Source: Jacaranda mimosifolia | Lineage: Eukaryota; Streptophyta; Magnoliopsida; Lamiales; Bignoniaceae | NCBI GenBank assembly: GCA_018894105.1 | Contig: CM032131.1 | Coordinates: 4,366,501-4,430,500 of the forward strand | Direction: 5' to 3' | Length of the DNA stretch: 64,000 bases | Shown: positions 33,486 to 44,261 of the stretch, in pieces | Position numbering within the stretch: the stretch's first letter is position 1 | How the letters are laid out: every line of letters begins with the position of its first letter | Position numbers and translations under genes: made by a program | Notes under the pieces: generated by a model | Seen by the model: the letters and a program-made list of their open reading frames with translations, nothing else | The model's database searches: none | Told to the model about the DNA's origin: nothing

Positions 33486-34140
33486 GGATATTATATATAT
33501 ATATTTATATGATATTTATTTTATATATATTTATATTGATATTATACATATATATATATATTTATATGATATTTATATTGAGATATAAAAAAAAAATTAT
33601 GAGGATTTTGTTATATATTTTAAATTTTTTTTAATGAAGGTTGATTGGGCAATTCAAATTTTGTGAAATTTTTATAAATAAGTCAAAATTTTGAGCTGTT
33701 GAGTAATTAATTTTTTTTAATTTAACAGTTTTGCCTGAATACTAATGGAAGTTGAGGTGCTATTCCAAATGTATTAAAAAATTTAGAGTTTTGGTCCTAT
33801 AAATGTCAACTTAATTACCAAAAGTGCAAACCCCCCCATCTAATGAGACCAAAAATATAATTTTTCCAATATAACCAAACTCTACATTAGCAAAAAAAAG
33901 AAAACGAAGGGCTCCATTGAAATGGTAATAATTTTATTGGGCTAGTTGCAATTTACCTTAATGTGATTTGTGAAATAAGTATCAAACCCTTATGTGAAAA
34001 AAAATATATATATACAAAAAAGCTTCTTTATGTTTTATAAAACCACGCACACCGCTCCCCCCCCCCCCCAACATTTATTGCCTATTTAATGTAATTGTAA
34101 TATAAAAAGATCAATTTACCCTTAATCATTTCACATATAT
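33486..34140. other. CACTA interior, AT-rich, nothing recognised
   Basis: (TA)n tracts at 33490-33580, and a C-run near 34057-34069. The segments at 33730-33860 and 33939-34060 resemble generic plant TIR-element ends, but pairs were not established. Confidence 0.3.
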
Positions 34141-34309
34141 ACAATTCAATTTAAATAACTTTTTATTATCATATTTTATTTATTTTTTCTTTTTTTTAAT
34201 TCTTTTCTTTTCTTTTTATTCTCATTTCTCTCTTCTATTATTTCATATATTTCTCATTTTATACATATATATAAATTTATCATTGTTTCTCATTATTTCA
34301 TATATTCTC

Positions 34310-34362
<53 letters not shown>

Positions 34363-34830
34363 TTATCTATAAAATTTTAAATAATTTTTATTTTTATCTT
34401 TTTTCTTTCTAATTATCCATACATGTATAATTATTTTTTCTATTTATACTTATTCACATAAATATAATATACATATTTATAAATTTATCAATAAAATTTA
34501 TATTACTTTTATTTTTATCTATTTTTCTATTTATTCATTCCGAATTAAATAATATTTAATATTTATAAATATGTATAATATAATTTTTTTATTCGTACTT
34601 ATTTACATATATAGTGTATATACATATACGCCACAAGAAAATAGGTTAATTGCGCCATATACTTGCGCTGGTTTTTCTAAACTGCCGCAATTAATAATAT
34701 TATTTCTTTTACTTATTAGATTGCTGTTTGTTTTTAACTTTAAAGGGTTTTGTCCACTATTTTTAAATATATATATATATATATACATATGTAATGCCAA
34801 TTACTTTTTAAAAACAATCTTATTTAATTT
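34141..34830 (+). repeat. CACTA internal repeat, copy 2, with (CA)n and element-end remnant
   Basis: It aligns with 35270-35960. It contains a (CA)n tract (about 34314-34354), the TTTCATATATTCTCATTTTA block, then at 34630 CCACAAGAAAATAGGTTAAT, a version of the CACTA-type end found intact at 35611 but lacking most of the following GC-richer 170 bases. A shared tail (AATTAATAATATT, TTTAAAGGGTTTTGT, TGTAATGCCAATTA) ends the copy. Confidence 0.72.
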
Positions 34831-35269
34831 TAATTTTTGATTAAAAATCAATTAAGTTAAGACAAAACTATGATAGTAAAGATAAAAAAAAGTAAAATAA
34901 ATCAAAATAAATATATAAAATAATTATAAAGTTAAAATCAATATTAGTATATAAGTTAATAGAAACCTTTTAATTTGACTCATAACTTAGTTATCGAATA
35001 GTTAAGTGAAGAAAAGAGTTTGGCGTTAGTCATATAAAGTTAAAACCATAGTAAATTGATAAAATAATTATAAACTTAAAATTGATTTTAAAATATGAAT
35101 TAGTGACAAAATATGAGGATGAAATTATAATGTAAAATAAAATATAGAAAAAACAAATTATTGTATTCATTCTCAAAATTTTTTTATAAATATAATTGGA
35201 TATTCATATTATATTTTGCAAATAACAAAAAAATAGTGAATAACAAAAAAATTTGTTAACCTTTCAAAT
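34831..35269. other. CACTA interior, AT-rich, nothing recognised
   Basis: No feature supported. Confidence 0.3.
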
Positions 35270-35960
35270 AATCAAAATCAAAATTTTTCATTATTTCATA
35301 TATTCTCATTTTATACATATATATATATATATATATAAATTTATCTATAAAATTTTAAATAATTTTTATTTTTATCTTTTCTTTCGAATTATTCATACAT
35401 GTATACTTTTTCCATTTATACTTATTCGCATATATAATATACATATATATAAATTTATCAATAAAATTTAAATTACTTTTATTTTTATCTATTTTTTCTA
35501 TTTATTCATTTCTAATTAAATAATATTTAATATTTATAACTATGTATATAATATAATTTTTCATTCAAACTTATATACATATATAGTATACACACACACA
35601 CACACACACACACTACAAGAAAATAGGTTAATCGCGGCACATATTTTGTGATGATTTGTCTCAACCGCCGCAAAATATTAATTTGACGGTAGTTGAGCAA
35701 CGATTTATCCAAACCGCCACTGAATTAGCCATTTAGTGACCGTTTTTTGAAACCATCGCGGAATTCAAAATAAATGGCGGCAGTTAGTATAACATTCCCT
35801 AAATGAATAACTTCGTGCTGATTTTTCTAAACCGCCGGAATTAATAATATTGCTACTTTTGCTTGTTAGATTGCCCTTTGTTTTTACTTTAAAGGGTTTT
35901 GTTCACAATTTTTTAATATTTATATATATGTAATGCCAATTATTTTTTATAAATATTTTT
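35270..35960 (+). repeat. CACTA internal repeat, copy 3, containing a second CACTA-type end
   Basis: It is the counterpart of 34141-34830. At 35611 it has CACTACAAGAAAATAGGTT, a textbook end of a different CACTA-type family, followed by CCGCC/GGCGG-rich repeats (for example AACCGCCGCAAAAT and AACCGCCACTGAATT). No right end of that family was found, so it is probably a truncated element nested in the larger one and duplicated with its surroundings. Confidence 0.72.
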
Positions 35961-36283
35961 TTTATAAATTTCTAAAATAAAGTATTTTATATTATAAGCT
36001 CTTCTACAAAAATATTAAGCATTTACCTAACAAGTTATATATACATATATGTAATAAAATTTCTTTGCTTCATGCAGCTATGTTATATAATTATCTTACA
36101 TTTTTTATTTATTTCTTTGAATTTACTATTTGATACTCTTATTTTATTTATTCAAATGACAATTATTATTTTATTTTTAAAAATAAAATAATGTTTGCTT
36201 GATAACATGTGAAATTGTTTGAGAGCTTTATATGGAAAAGATGAATAAGTAATTGAGCAAATGCAAATATTAACTTTCGGACA
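35961..36283. other. CACTA interior, AT-rich, nothing recognised
   Basis: No feature supported. Confidence 0.3.
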
Positions 36284-36349
36284 TGCAGCCAAGATGGTTA
36301 GGTGCTTGCTTGAGGTGGGCATGGTTGCGGGATCGAATCCTGCTGCCAA
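36284..36349 (+). ncRNA. tRNA-like segment with A and B boxes (SINE-head-like)
   Basis: TGGTTAGGTGC at 36295-36305 resembles a Pol III A box, and GGATCGAATCC at 36330-36340 is one base from the B-box consensus. The spacing is about 25 bases between them and GCGG...CCTGC flanks could pair as a T-arm. GCAGCC at the start and TGCTGCC at the end might form an acceptor-like stem. It cannot fold as a normal tRNA (the anticodon arm is not clear), so a tRNA-derived SINE head is more likely. Confidence 0.4.
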
Positions 36350-36785
36350 CAAGTTGGGATCAATTTGTGCTGGGCCTGTCTGCGCTCGTGTGGGCCTACG
36401 CTCCTGTGGGCTTGCGCTGGGCTACCTGTGTTCTGGTGAACCTGCGTGGGTGCTGGGCCTGGGCCTGCCTGTGCTTGGGTGGGCTGGTGCTGGCACTGGG
36501 CCACGTGGGCGTTGGGCCTTGCGGGTGGGCCAGTGCTGGCGGCAGGGGGGTAGGGCCTGGTAGCCTTGGGCGCTAAGCTTTGCGGGTGGGCCGGTGTGAG
36601 TGTTGGGCCTGAGCTCTGGTGGCCCAAGGCGTTGGTTTCTACTACCTTCTTATGGGTGGGTCGGCCTGTGGCGCTCTTGTTGGTGGGCCGTGGGCTGGTG
36701 GGCGATGGCCCGGGTCAAGCCCAGAGTTCGGCGGCCTGATGTCAAATGGCCCATCCATATGAAGCAGCCCAAACAGGAGCCCATG
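36350..36785. other. GC-rich GGGCC-repeat tract following the tRNA-like segment
   Basis: About 430 bases of GC-rich, G-biased plus strand with GTGGGCC, CTGGGCC and TGGGCCTG repeated many times at irregular spacing, in otherwise AT-rich DNA. Open frames of about 100 codons exist on both strands here, but they are explained by composition. It may be an expanded low-complexity repeat or a captured foreign segment. Confidence 0.6.
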
Positions 36786-36789
36786 CGCA

Positions 36790-37259
36790 CACATTTAGTA
36801 ACAAAATTTTTAGTTATTTATTCCATTAGTAACGAAATACTTATTTTTGAATTAAAAATTTATTTAACTATTTGTAACCAAATATTTTGTTACATAAACA
36901 ATTAATAACTATACTTAATTAAATAAATAATATCATTATATTATGCATTGGTAACGAAAAAATAAAATGCAACAAAATTGCCAATGTTTTAGTAACTAAA
37001 TATTTCGTTATGCTATAAAAATCTATTGTAACTACTACACTTTTTTGTTACTAATATCATATTTTGGTAATGATACAATTCGTCGCCATAAGTCCATTAT
37101 TCGTAACGAATCATAAATTTCGTTACTATAACCTTTTGTGACGAGCTTTAGGGCACTAAACTTAAGTAACGAAAAATTTGTTACCAATATTTTGGGTATT
37201 GAATTTCAGCTTTATGGTAACAAAATTATTCGTTACTAAAAGTGTAATTTGTTATAGTG
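36790..37259. repeat. CACTA element, right subterminal repeat region
   Basis: Dense GTAACGAA, TTCGTTAC and GTAACAAA motifs, ending in AGTGTAATTTGTTATAGTG at 37259. It mirrors the left region 28116-28560. Confidence 0.8.
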
Positions 37260-37262
37260 AGT

Positions 37263-37402
37263 ATTGATTTGACTGCTATAGTAAAAAATGTCTCCCCTCA
37301 AAATATAAACAATCATACTAAAACCCAATTTTTACATTCTCCAATAATTCATTTTCCCAAAACACATAATAAAATCACAAAAAAAACTTAACCAAACATT
37401 CC
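37263..37402 (+). mobile_element. MITE right half (interrupted by the CACTA element)
   Basis: It matches 49212-49345 (GCTGCTACAATAAAAAATGT equivalent, then CCCCAAAATATAAA, then TTCAATAATTCATTCTCCCAAAAC) and ends AACCAAACATTCCC near 37402, the expected inverted counterpart of GGGAGTGTTTGGTT. Confidence 0.75.
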
Positions 37403-39229
37403 CATAGACAGATAACTGAGATGTAGACAACATATAAAGTTTTGGGGCGCCAGAGCAGACATGAACAAAATCGATATCAAAGATAACCTTCACATGGGTG
37501 TTCAAATCAGATAACGAATAACAAATCAGAATCAATATCAAGAGATAACCGTCATAGGGGTGTTCAAATTAGATAACAGATAATAAATTAGAATTCCAAC
37601 ACATTTCAGATTTCAAATAAATATAGTACAATACAGAAACAGAAAACCCACACAGGGGCTTATCACAAATAGCAGATAGATAGAAAAGGTGCCAGATTGG
37701 CTATCCTCACCTCTTGTAGTTTCAGCCAAGCAACCACAACCCACAATCTACTGATCGATAGGACCTACTTCTTTGTCACCTAGTCAAAAGAATATTTCCA
37801 TAGTCAAAATTCTCATTAAACTCTAATAGCCTTCTAGAATTGCATCATAAGCATTCTAACATCACTAACTTATTGATCAACACGATGATATAGGTTCAAT
37901 AGGTAGTATCTACACAAAGTACTCCAATAAAGTAACTATTCTTGAATTAGCCACGATGGTTTATATCAGTTCCAAAATAGCATGATATCTCATTCTTAAT
38001 TATAAGGTCATTATCATGTTATCATCCTAATCTACATAACATAGCCCAATCCTTACATAAATAATCCTAATCAATGCCACTTAGTCTTATATTACATAAT
38101 CCTTAATTATGTTAATCACTTAGTACTAATATTAAATCCAAAATTTTGGCATTTAGCAAGATATGTCAGAGTCCATGAATTAAATATTCTCCTTGCATGG
38201 GAATCATGCACACCTCTCTCTATATATGTCAATTATCCATATCATTATTCTTGGCATGAAATACAAGGTTTCCAAAGGTAAGGTATACTATATACATATA
38301 CATATATATATGTATCAAGGTACAGCCAACTAAATCCATATTTTGCCACTAGAGTTTTGAAACCACAACTAAATACATATACATATTTTGACACGGGTGC
38401 GTTCGTTGCATCGAAGAGGTAAAGCTACCTATTCCTTGCCGCTGCGCCACCGTCGGAGTAACCTGAAGTCACTACCAAGATGCTGCTCTCGAGTTCCTGA
38501 GTCCAAAGCTACTACCAGTTTCCAGTTCCGCAGCCCAAATCACCTTCAATCAAGCTCAACAGCTTCCAAATGGGTCTTTCGTCACTCTACTCCGATCACT
38601 ATTTTTCGTTGCCGCAGCTGCGCCAATTACTCAAGCAATGCTATTTTCAGCTTCTCCATGCCGAGAGCTTCCAGTATCTCTGCCCATAATCAAGTTTTGG
38701 TCGTGGCTTCACCGTGTCTGTCAAAGTCCGCTGCTACCAGTTTTGGTGACCCACCGCCTGTTCAACCGTGCATGTGGTGTGCGAGTGTAGCTGGAGGTGT
38801 GTGGAGCATTTTAATCGGAGTGGCTTAGGGAAAAATGGCCACTGGAGAGAGATCGCCAGTGGTGGTGGTGGTTGTGGTTGGTCGCGGGTGAAGAGGGAAG
38901 AAAGAATGGGGGATTGAAATGAAATTTCGCCATTTTTATAAAATAATTTTTTTTATTTTTACATTTACCCCAAAGGTTTTCAACTTTGACACCGTTGACC
39001 AAAGTTCTTCCATGCAAACCCCAACATTTTCAAAAAGTGCTCAATTAGGTTTTGATAAATTTCGGATTGACCCCATACTTTGAATATTTCTAAAAATTGA
39101 AGTTTTCTTGTTAACAACTTGACCCCCAAATTTTAATAAAATAATAAATTAGCAATTATAACATAAGATTCATGAAATTTAAATATTAAAATTAAATTCT
39201 ATAAATCATGAAATTTTCAAGGTGTTACA
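37403..39229 (-). repeat. RT-2 3' LTR (truncated copy)
   Basis: It aligns with 46408-48243 and ends GGTGTTACA at 39229. The outer part corresponding to 45262-46407 is missing. It includes the CCCTCACAGGGG-type small palindromes, a TATA-like tract at about 38280-38310 and the GC-richer U3 block 38388-38930. Confidence 0.9.
38388..38828 (+). other. LTR-antisense open frame, copy in RT-2 3' LTR
   Basis: A 147-codon open frame on the strand opposite to the retroelement genes starts with TTG where the other copies have ATG (xTRVRSLHRRGK...). Equivalent frames are open in the other RT-2 LTR (from 47386) and the solo LTR (from 52930). It is serine- and arginine-rich, with no domain recognised. It may be composition-driven; it begins about 80 bases from a palindromic TATA-like tract. 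Confidence 0.3.
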
Positions 39230-39247
39230 AACCTCCCCCTCTAAAAG
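39230..39247 (-). promoter_or_regulatory. RT-2 polypurine tract
   Basis: The sense strand reads CTTTTAGAGGGGGAGGT immediately before the 3' LTR. Confidence 0.82.
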
Positions 39248-39255
39248 AATTTGGT

Positions 39256-39450
39256 CCACAGATTCTCACCCAAATGTTTGAAGAGCTCGGGATATTACTG
39301 GTGCATGATATCCTCTTGCTCCTAAGTTGATTCTTCCACATTGTGGTTTCGTCACAGTACTTTCACTTAGGGAATCCTCTGATTCCTAAGCTCCCAAAAT
39401 TTTCGATCCAAGATACAAATAGGTTATTCCTCGTATGTCGGATCAAATTT
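39256..39450 (-). pseudogene. RT-2 chromodomain and polyprotein end
   Basis: On the sense strand: FDPTYEE, PICILDRKFWELRNQRI, VKVL, RNHNVEEST, EQEDI, YPELFKHLGENL, with five stops between the blocks. Family chromodomains have (Q)PVxILDR, KVxW and ATWExE at these positions; here the two conserved tryptophans are replaced by TGA and TAG. Chromodomains guide integration towards marked chromatin. The frame differs from the integrase ORF upstream (frameshift near 39480). Confidence 0.78.
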
Positions 39451-40650
39451 CAATTGCATGAGCTCAAGTGATGTGATATGGGAAGGATTGGGATAGTATT
39501 CCGAAGTTGAGACATATGAAAGACATCGTGTATCCCGTTCAGGTTCTGGGGTAGTACAAGACGATAAGCTACTGGTCCAATTTTCTCACTTATTTCATAG
39601 GGTCCTACATACCTCGGACTCAGCTTTTCACCTTTGCTAATTCTTCTGATTCCTTTCCTCAGGGCTGCCTTAAGGAACACTCAATCACCAACCTCGAACT
39701 CCAAATCCTTTCTTCGCTTATCTACATAACTTTTCTATCGGTCCCGAGCAGCTTTTATTCGTTGTTTAATAATCTGTACCTTCTCGACAATCTCTTAAAT
39801 CAGTTCAAGCTTCATAATTCCCGAAGATACATCAATGGTACCTTTGTACTTTGCTAAATCCTAATACAACGGGGATTGACACTTTCGTCCGTACAATGCT
39901 TCATACGGTGCCATCTGAATAACAGACTAATAGCTCTTATTGTAAGCAAACTCAACCAGAGGCAGATGTCGGGTCCAACCTCCACCGAAATCCAGAACAT
40001 AAGCTCATAGCATGTTTTCCAAAATCCAAATATCCCTTTCTGACTGTTCGTCAGCCTGAGGATAAGCAGCTGAGCTAAACTCTAACCTTGTTCCCAGATG
40101 ACTCTGCAAACTTTTCCAAAGTCTTGATGTGAACTTTAGGTCTCAATCGAATACAATACTGATTGGAATCCCATGTAGCTTGACGATCTCCTTGATATAT
40201 AAATCTGCCAGTTTCTCAACCTTGTAGTCCATCCTGACTTGTAGAAAATGTGAAACTTTGTTAAACTATCCACTATCTCCTCGATACTGTCATAACCTCC
40301 TCTAGCTTTCGATAGATTGGTCATAAAGCCCATGGTCACTTATTCCCATTTCCAGTCAGGGATGGGAAGTGGCTGGAACAACACTGATGGTCGTTGGTGT
40401 TCTGCTTTCATTAACTGATAGGTCATACATTTCTGCATGCAATCTGCTACATCTTTCTTCATCCCATTCCACCAGAACTATTTCTTTAAATCCTGATACA
40501 TTTTTGTCCCGCCCTAATTCACTGTATATCTTGTTCTATGTGCCTCTTCTAGTAATCTCCCCTTCACTTCTTCAGGTACACAAATTCTCTTGTGAAAGAT
40601 TAATGTGCTTTGACCATCGATATTGTACTCGGATCCTTTAGAATTTCCAA
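39450..40650 (-). pseudogene. RT-2 integrase pseudogene
   Basis: Near 40540-40600 the RICVPEEVKGRLLEEAHRTRY segment precedes the HHCC zinc finger, followed by GGTKMYQDLKK and CMQKCMTYQL. The catalytic core appears as MGFMTNLSKARGGYDSI and VDSLTKFHIF (40339-40136; first catalytic Asp in VDS). Further core DNA (39700-40130) is present with stops and shifts. The C-terminal GPY/F module is open at 39680-39450: KLSPRYVGPYEI, GPVAYRLVLPQNL, IHDVFHMSQL. The protein would insert the cDNA into the genome; this copy is broken. Confidence 0.88.
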
Positions 40651-40687
40651 CCAATTCTCTTTGTTTCAGCATCTACTCATCTCTGGC

Positions 40688-41140
40688 TTAGGTCTGTTGG
40701 ATTTTATCGTGTAGTACAGGCTGTACTTTCACTCCTGCTATCCAAACTCGCTGTTTTACTCGTAGCACTACGCCCATACTCGATCCTTTTGATGTTCCTA
40801 TCCCTTGCAGATGAACCATTCCCACTTTTCGGCTTAGAGCATCGGCTACCACATTCATTTTTCCCGGATGGTAGGCGATAGAGAACTCATAATCCTCAAG
40901 AAACTCCACCTATCTTCACTGCCTCATGTTTAGATCTTTTTACGAATGCAGATATTTGAGGCTTTTGTGATCTATATATAGCTCAAATGTAGCTCCATAG
41001 AGGTAATGCCTCCACTTGGATAATGCAAAAATGATCGCTGCAAGCTCCAAATCATGAGTTGGATAGTTCTCCTCATGAGGCTTTAACTTCGTAGATGCGT
41101 AGGTGATAACATGCCTTCTCTATAGCAACATGCATCCTAG
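40688..41140 (-). pseudogene. RT-2 RNase H domain
   Basis: [44 protein letters not shown] and then, after stops, FLEDYEFSIAYHPGKMNVVADALSRK. The E-DLEL, DHKSL and DALSRK motifs are standard for Ty3/gypsy RNase H. Several stops are present. Confidence 0.88.
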
Positions 41141-41149
41141 CCCTTTATA

Positions 41150-42234
41150 TGAAGCGTTTGTATACACCAAAAAGTCTTTTAGTCTGTCCGGGAGGGCCAA
41201 GACTGGAGCTGTAGTTAGGCGGTTCTTCAACTCTTGAAAGCTCTTCTCACACTCCTCGTTCCAATCAAATGACTGGTCTTTCTGAGTTAACTTGGTCAAT
41301 GGACTAGCTATCTTGGAGAAATCCTAAACAAATGTCCGATAGTAACCCGCTAATCCCAGAAAGCTCTGAACTTCGGTAACGGTTCTGTGTCTTTTCTAAT
41401 TGACAATCACTTCCACTTTAGAGGGGTCCACTTCTAGCCCACCTCGAGTGATTACGTGACCCAAAAAGGTTACTTTCTCAATCCAGAACTCGTACTTACT
41501 GAACTTAGCATACATCTAATGCTCTTTTAGAGTTTTTAGAACTATGTGTAAGTGTTTTTTGTGTTCCTCATTGGATTTAGAGAATACCAAGATGTCGTCG
41601 ATAAGGATGGCCATAGACTAATCTAAATACGGCCTAAAAATTTGGTGCATCAAGTCCATGAATACCGCCGGGGCGTTTGTTAGACCATATGGCATCACTA
41701 CAAACTCAAATTGAACACACCGAGAATTGAAAGCTGTCTTATGGATTTGTTTTTTGATCTTCAATTGATAACATCCTTGTCTTAAGTCCAGATTAAAGAA
41801 GATCCTTGACCTTGCAATAGGTCAAATAACTTTTCTACATGTGGTAGGGGGTACTTATTTTTGATAGTGACCTTATTCAATTCTCAATAGTCGATGCACA
41901 TTCTTAAAGATCTGTCATTCTTCTTAATGAATAGCACTGGCACTTCCTAAGGGAATATGCTGGGTCTAATAAACGTATTCTCTAGAAACTCATGCAGTTG
42001 GCTCTTCAACTCCTTAAGCTCAGCTGGCGCCATTCGGTATGGAGTATTGGAGAATGGCGTAGCCCCCGGTAGGGTGTGAATGACGAACTCTATCTCTTTG
42101 TCTGGGGGTAGTGAGTTTAATTCTTTAGGAAATACCTCCAAATATCTTGCCACTACTTCTACATCCTCGATCCTAAATGTATCCCATGGTTTGTTAATGA
42201 GGTATGCCAAAAATCCTTGCCTACCTTCATTCAA
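41150..42234 (-). pseudogene. RT-2 reverse transcriptase domain
   Basis: The open piece 42234-41947 gives VFPKELNSLPPDKEIEF, TPYRMAPAELKELKSQL and FIRPS. Continuing, VPVLFIKKNDRSLRMCIDY, then a TGA, then [19 protein letters not shown], and further left AILIDDILVFS with the two catalytic Asp residues (about 41592-41606). Stops at the positions of Trp (FP*EVP) and Arg (DY*ELN) agree with TGG-to-TAG and CGA-to-TGA changes. It is recognisably Ty3/gypsy RT but inactive. Confidence 0.92.
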
Positions 42235-42437
42235 AATCTACCTAGCTTCTAATGCTGATATGATCGGTATTGGAGAAGCGTTATCTGTCGAATGGTGTAA
42301 AGATATCGAGGTCCCTTCCCTAAGTGTAATGCACTTAGTGTAGCAATTCACCTATGCCTGATGGTAGTATAGCCAATCTATCCCAAGGATTACGTCATAC
42401 CCTTGGATAGGCTTCATATTAGATTGGCGGGATACAA

Positions 42438-42761
42438 TTAGCCCTCGATCATAATCGGGAAATCCCGATGCATAGTATTTGTGACTAACCCTACTCCTAA
42501 GGGTGTTTTCACTTCAACTTGGTAGGCCATGGTTTTAGGTTGTACATTTAATTTTTGAGAAAAATCAATAGATATAAATGAATGGGATGCTCCAGGATCA
42601 TATAATACTTTACCAAGATTTTTGGAGATAGTAATCGTACCTTCAACCACCTCATTGGGATCTGGTACATCCTCTCCGATTAGGGCATATGCATGGGCCT
42701 GAACTTTTTGCTTCCCTCTTCCTATCAGCGCTGAATTTTTCTTTCCTGGGCAATCTTTCAA
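42438..42761 (-). pseudogene. RT-2 aspartic protease segment
   Basis: A 107-codon open frame starts within the second zinc knuckle (MKDCPGKKN) and carries GKVLYDPGASHSFISIDF, the retropepsin active-site region (the usual DSGA is DPGA here, a variant also met in other plant elements), then PLGVGLVTN. The rest of the protease towards RT (42235-42437) holds stops. Confidence 0.8.
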
Positions 42762-43800
42762 AAAATGTTGACTGCTTCCACACCTTAGGCATTTGCCCTA
42801 CTTCTGCTAACAATTCACTTCTTCATGGCTAGTTGATCCACAGAATCCACACGGCGCTGATGCCTTATTTTGAGCCTGATTTACTATCTCATTAGTCCTA
42901 GGAACTCATTGGGGTGTGCCTCCGATTTATAACCTAGGTTGTTTCTTGCTAGCACTACTTGGTTCTCCTGGGGGTGGTCTCCCTTTCTGACCCCTGTCTT
43001 CGATTTTTTGAATTTCTTGTAGTTCTGATTCATACTGCAGTACCTTGCTTATTACTAAGTTCAAATTTAGTAGGTCGAAGATGGCTAGACCCCGTCTAAA
43101 CTCCAGTCTCAGTATCTGAACAAACCGTTGAATCTGCTGACCTTTATCTTCTAGGATGTATGGTGCATACTGTATTAACCAGCTGAAAGTTACTTTGTAC
43201 TAACTGACAGATTGGCTTCCTTAGATTAGATTTATAAATTCCCTTTCTCTCGCCTGCTTGACTACCAAAGGAATATATTTGTCCATGAATTCCCTGGTGA
43301 AATTATACTATGCACAGGGGGTCCTCGAAGTGGTCCATTTGTGATCGATCATCTTCCACCAACTTTTCCTATATCGGGTGATAGAAACATGGCAAAGCAT
43401 ACCTTTTGTTCATCTGGGTATCGTAGGGTTTCGAATATAACCTCCAAGTCTTCTATCCATTTTTCTGCCTTGCGATTGTTTGGTTCCCTGAAAAAATTTG
43501 GGGGCTGGAAATGGAGGAATCGTTCTAGTGCTTGATCCTCAACCATCTCATTAACCCTTCTTAGTTCACCACCCCGTTGTCGAGCCTATTGCCTAGCTTT
43601 AGGCCTTCTCTGATTCACGAGGTCCATTGGTTGATCCACAGAAGGGGATTGTGAAATCTTTTCTTCCAGTTCAGGTGGCTGATAAGCAGGTATTTCCTAT
43701 TTAAGGATTCTTGATGCATTAATAGGTTGACTAGTTGGTCTTCCTCTACATCTGTTCCTGTTGGAGCGGGCCCAGGAGTACTACCATGAGATGCTGTCTT
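42750..43800 (-). pseudogene. RT-2 gag pseudogene with two zinc knuckles
   Basis: The N-terminal part near 43800-43620 is low-similarity (ASHGSTPGPAPTGTDVEEDQL). The gag core is open at 43546-43349: FLHFQPPNFF, AEKWIEDLEVIFETLRYPD and EQKVCFAMFL, closely parallel to RT-1 gag. Two CX2CX4HX4C knuckles follow at about 42753-42850 (CGFCGSTSHEEVNC and CLRCGSSQHFLKDC), separated by two TAG codons where Trp would be expected. Multiple stops make it a pseudogene. Confidence 0.85.
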
Positions 43801-44261
43801 TCAAATCAAAATTTATGAAGTAGTCTTAAGCTTGTAATTATAATTTGCTAATTAGCACTTTAGCCTTCAAGAATCCTTTAGGATTTGTTGAGCTTTCGAA
43901 AAGCAAAGTAAATTTAATACAAGCTCAAATATCTTAAAACATGAAAGAAAGGAAGTTTGACAATAAGATATGAAAGATAACTTCATTAGCATACTTAGTT
44001 AGCAATAGCAAAGTTACAATAGTATGTACGAAATTCAAAGTTTTCAAAATGGCCATGCTAACTATTCGCCTAATCGAATTCAAAATAATTGGGAGAAAGG
44101 AAAAGAAAAGGAAAATATTAGCCGACATTATGCAGTCCTAATAGTTAGAAGTTCTACTAAGTTACTATTACACCAAGTACACATACAGAATTCCATCACG
44201 ACACCAAATCATCTATCCTAACCCTACTCATCTGTAATGTTGGACGCAACATTCAGTTCAT
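43801..44261. other. RT-2 spacer between pre-gag ORF and gag
   Basis: AT-rich, no supported coding; 64-65-codon frames on both strands at 43934-44221 look like chance. Confidence 0.4.

Larger units (their letters stand above)
28116..37259. mobile_element. 9.1-kb non-autonomous CACTA-type element
   Basis: The left end CACTACAACAATTTACACTT (28116) and the right end, CACTATAACAAATTACACTT when reverse-complemented (37259), are inverted repeats of about 20 bp with two mismatches. AGT is duplicated on both sides (28113-28115 and 37260-37262), the 3-bp duplication expected of CACTA transposition. The flanks join into a continuous MITE when compared with the uninterrupted copy at 49020-49345, which confirms the boundaries independently. 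Both subterminal regions are dense in GTAAC(A/G)AA motifs. I found no TNP2-type transposase ORF. The interior is AT-rich with internal duplications, microsatellites and two GC-rich islands. Confidence 0.88.

Noticed and set aside
28795..33900. A further nested element bounded by the end-like segments near 28800 and 33800
   Set aside because: The two segments do not form convincing inverted repeats and no target duplication was found.
36284..36349. A functional tRNA gene
   Set aside because: The A and B boxes are present, but the D and anticodon arms do not fold convincingly; a SINE-like head is more plausible.
36261..36627. Overlapping open frames of about 100 codons on both strands
   Set aside because: They arise from the GGGCC-rich low-complexity tract; several frames are open at once and the translations are repetitive Gly/Trp/Ala or Pro/Gln strings.
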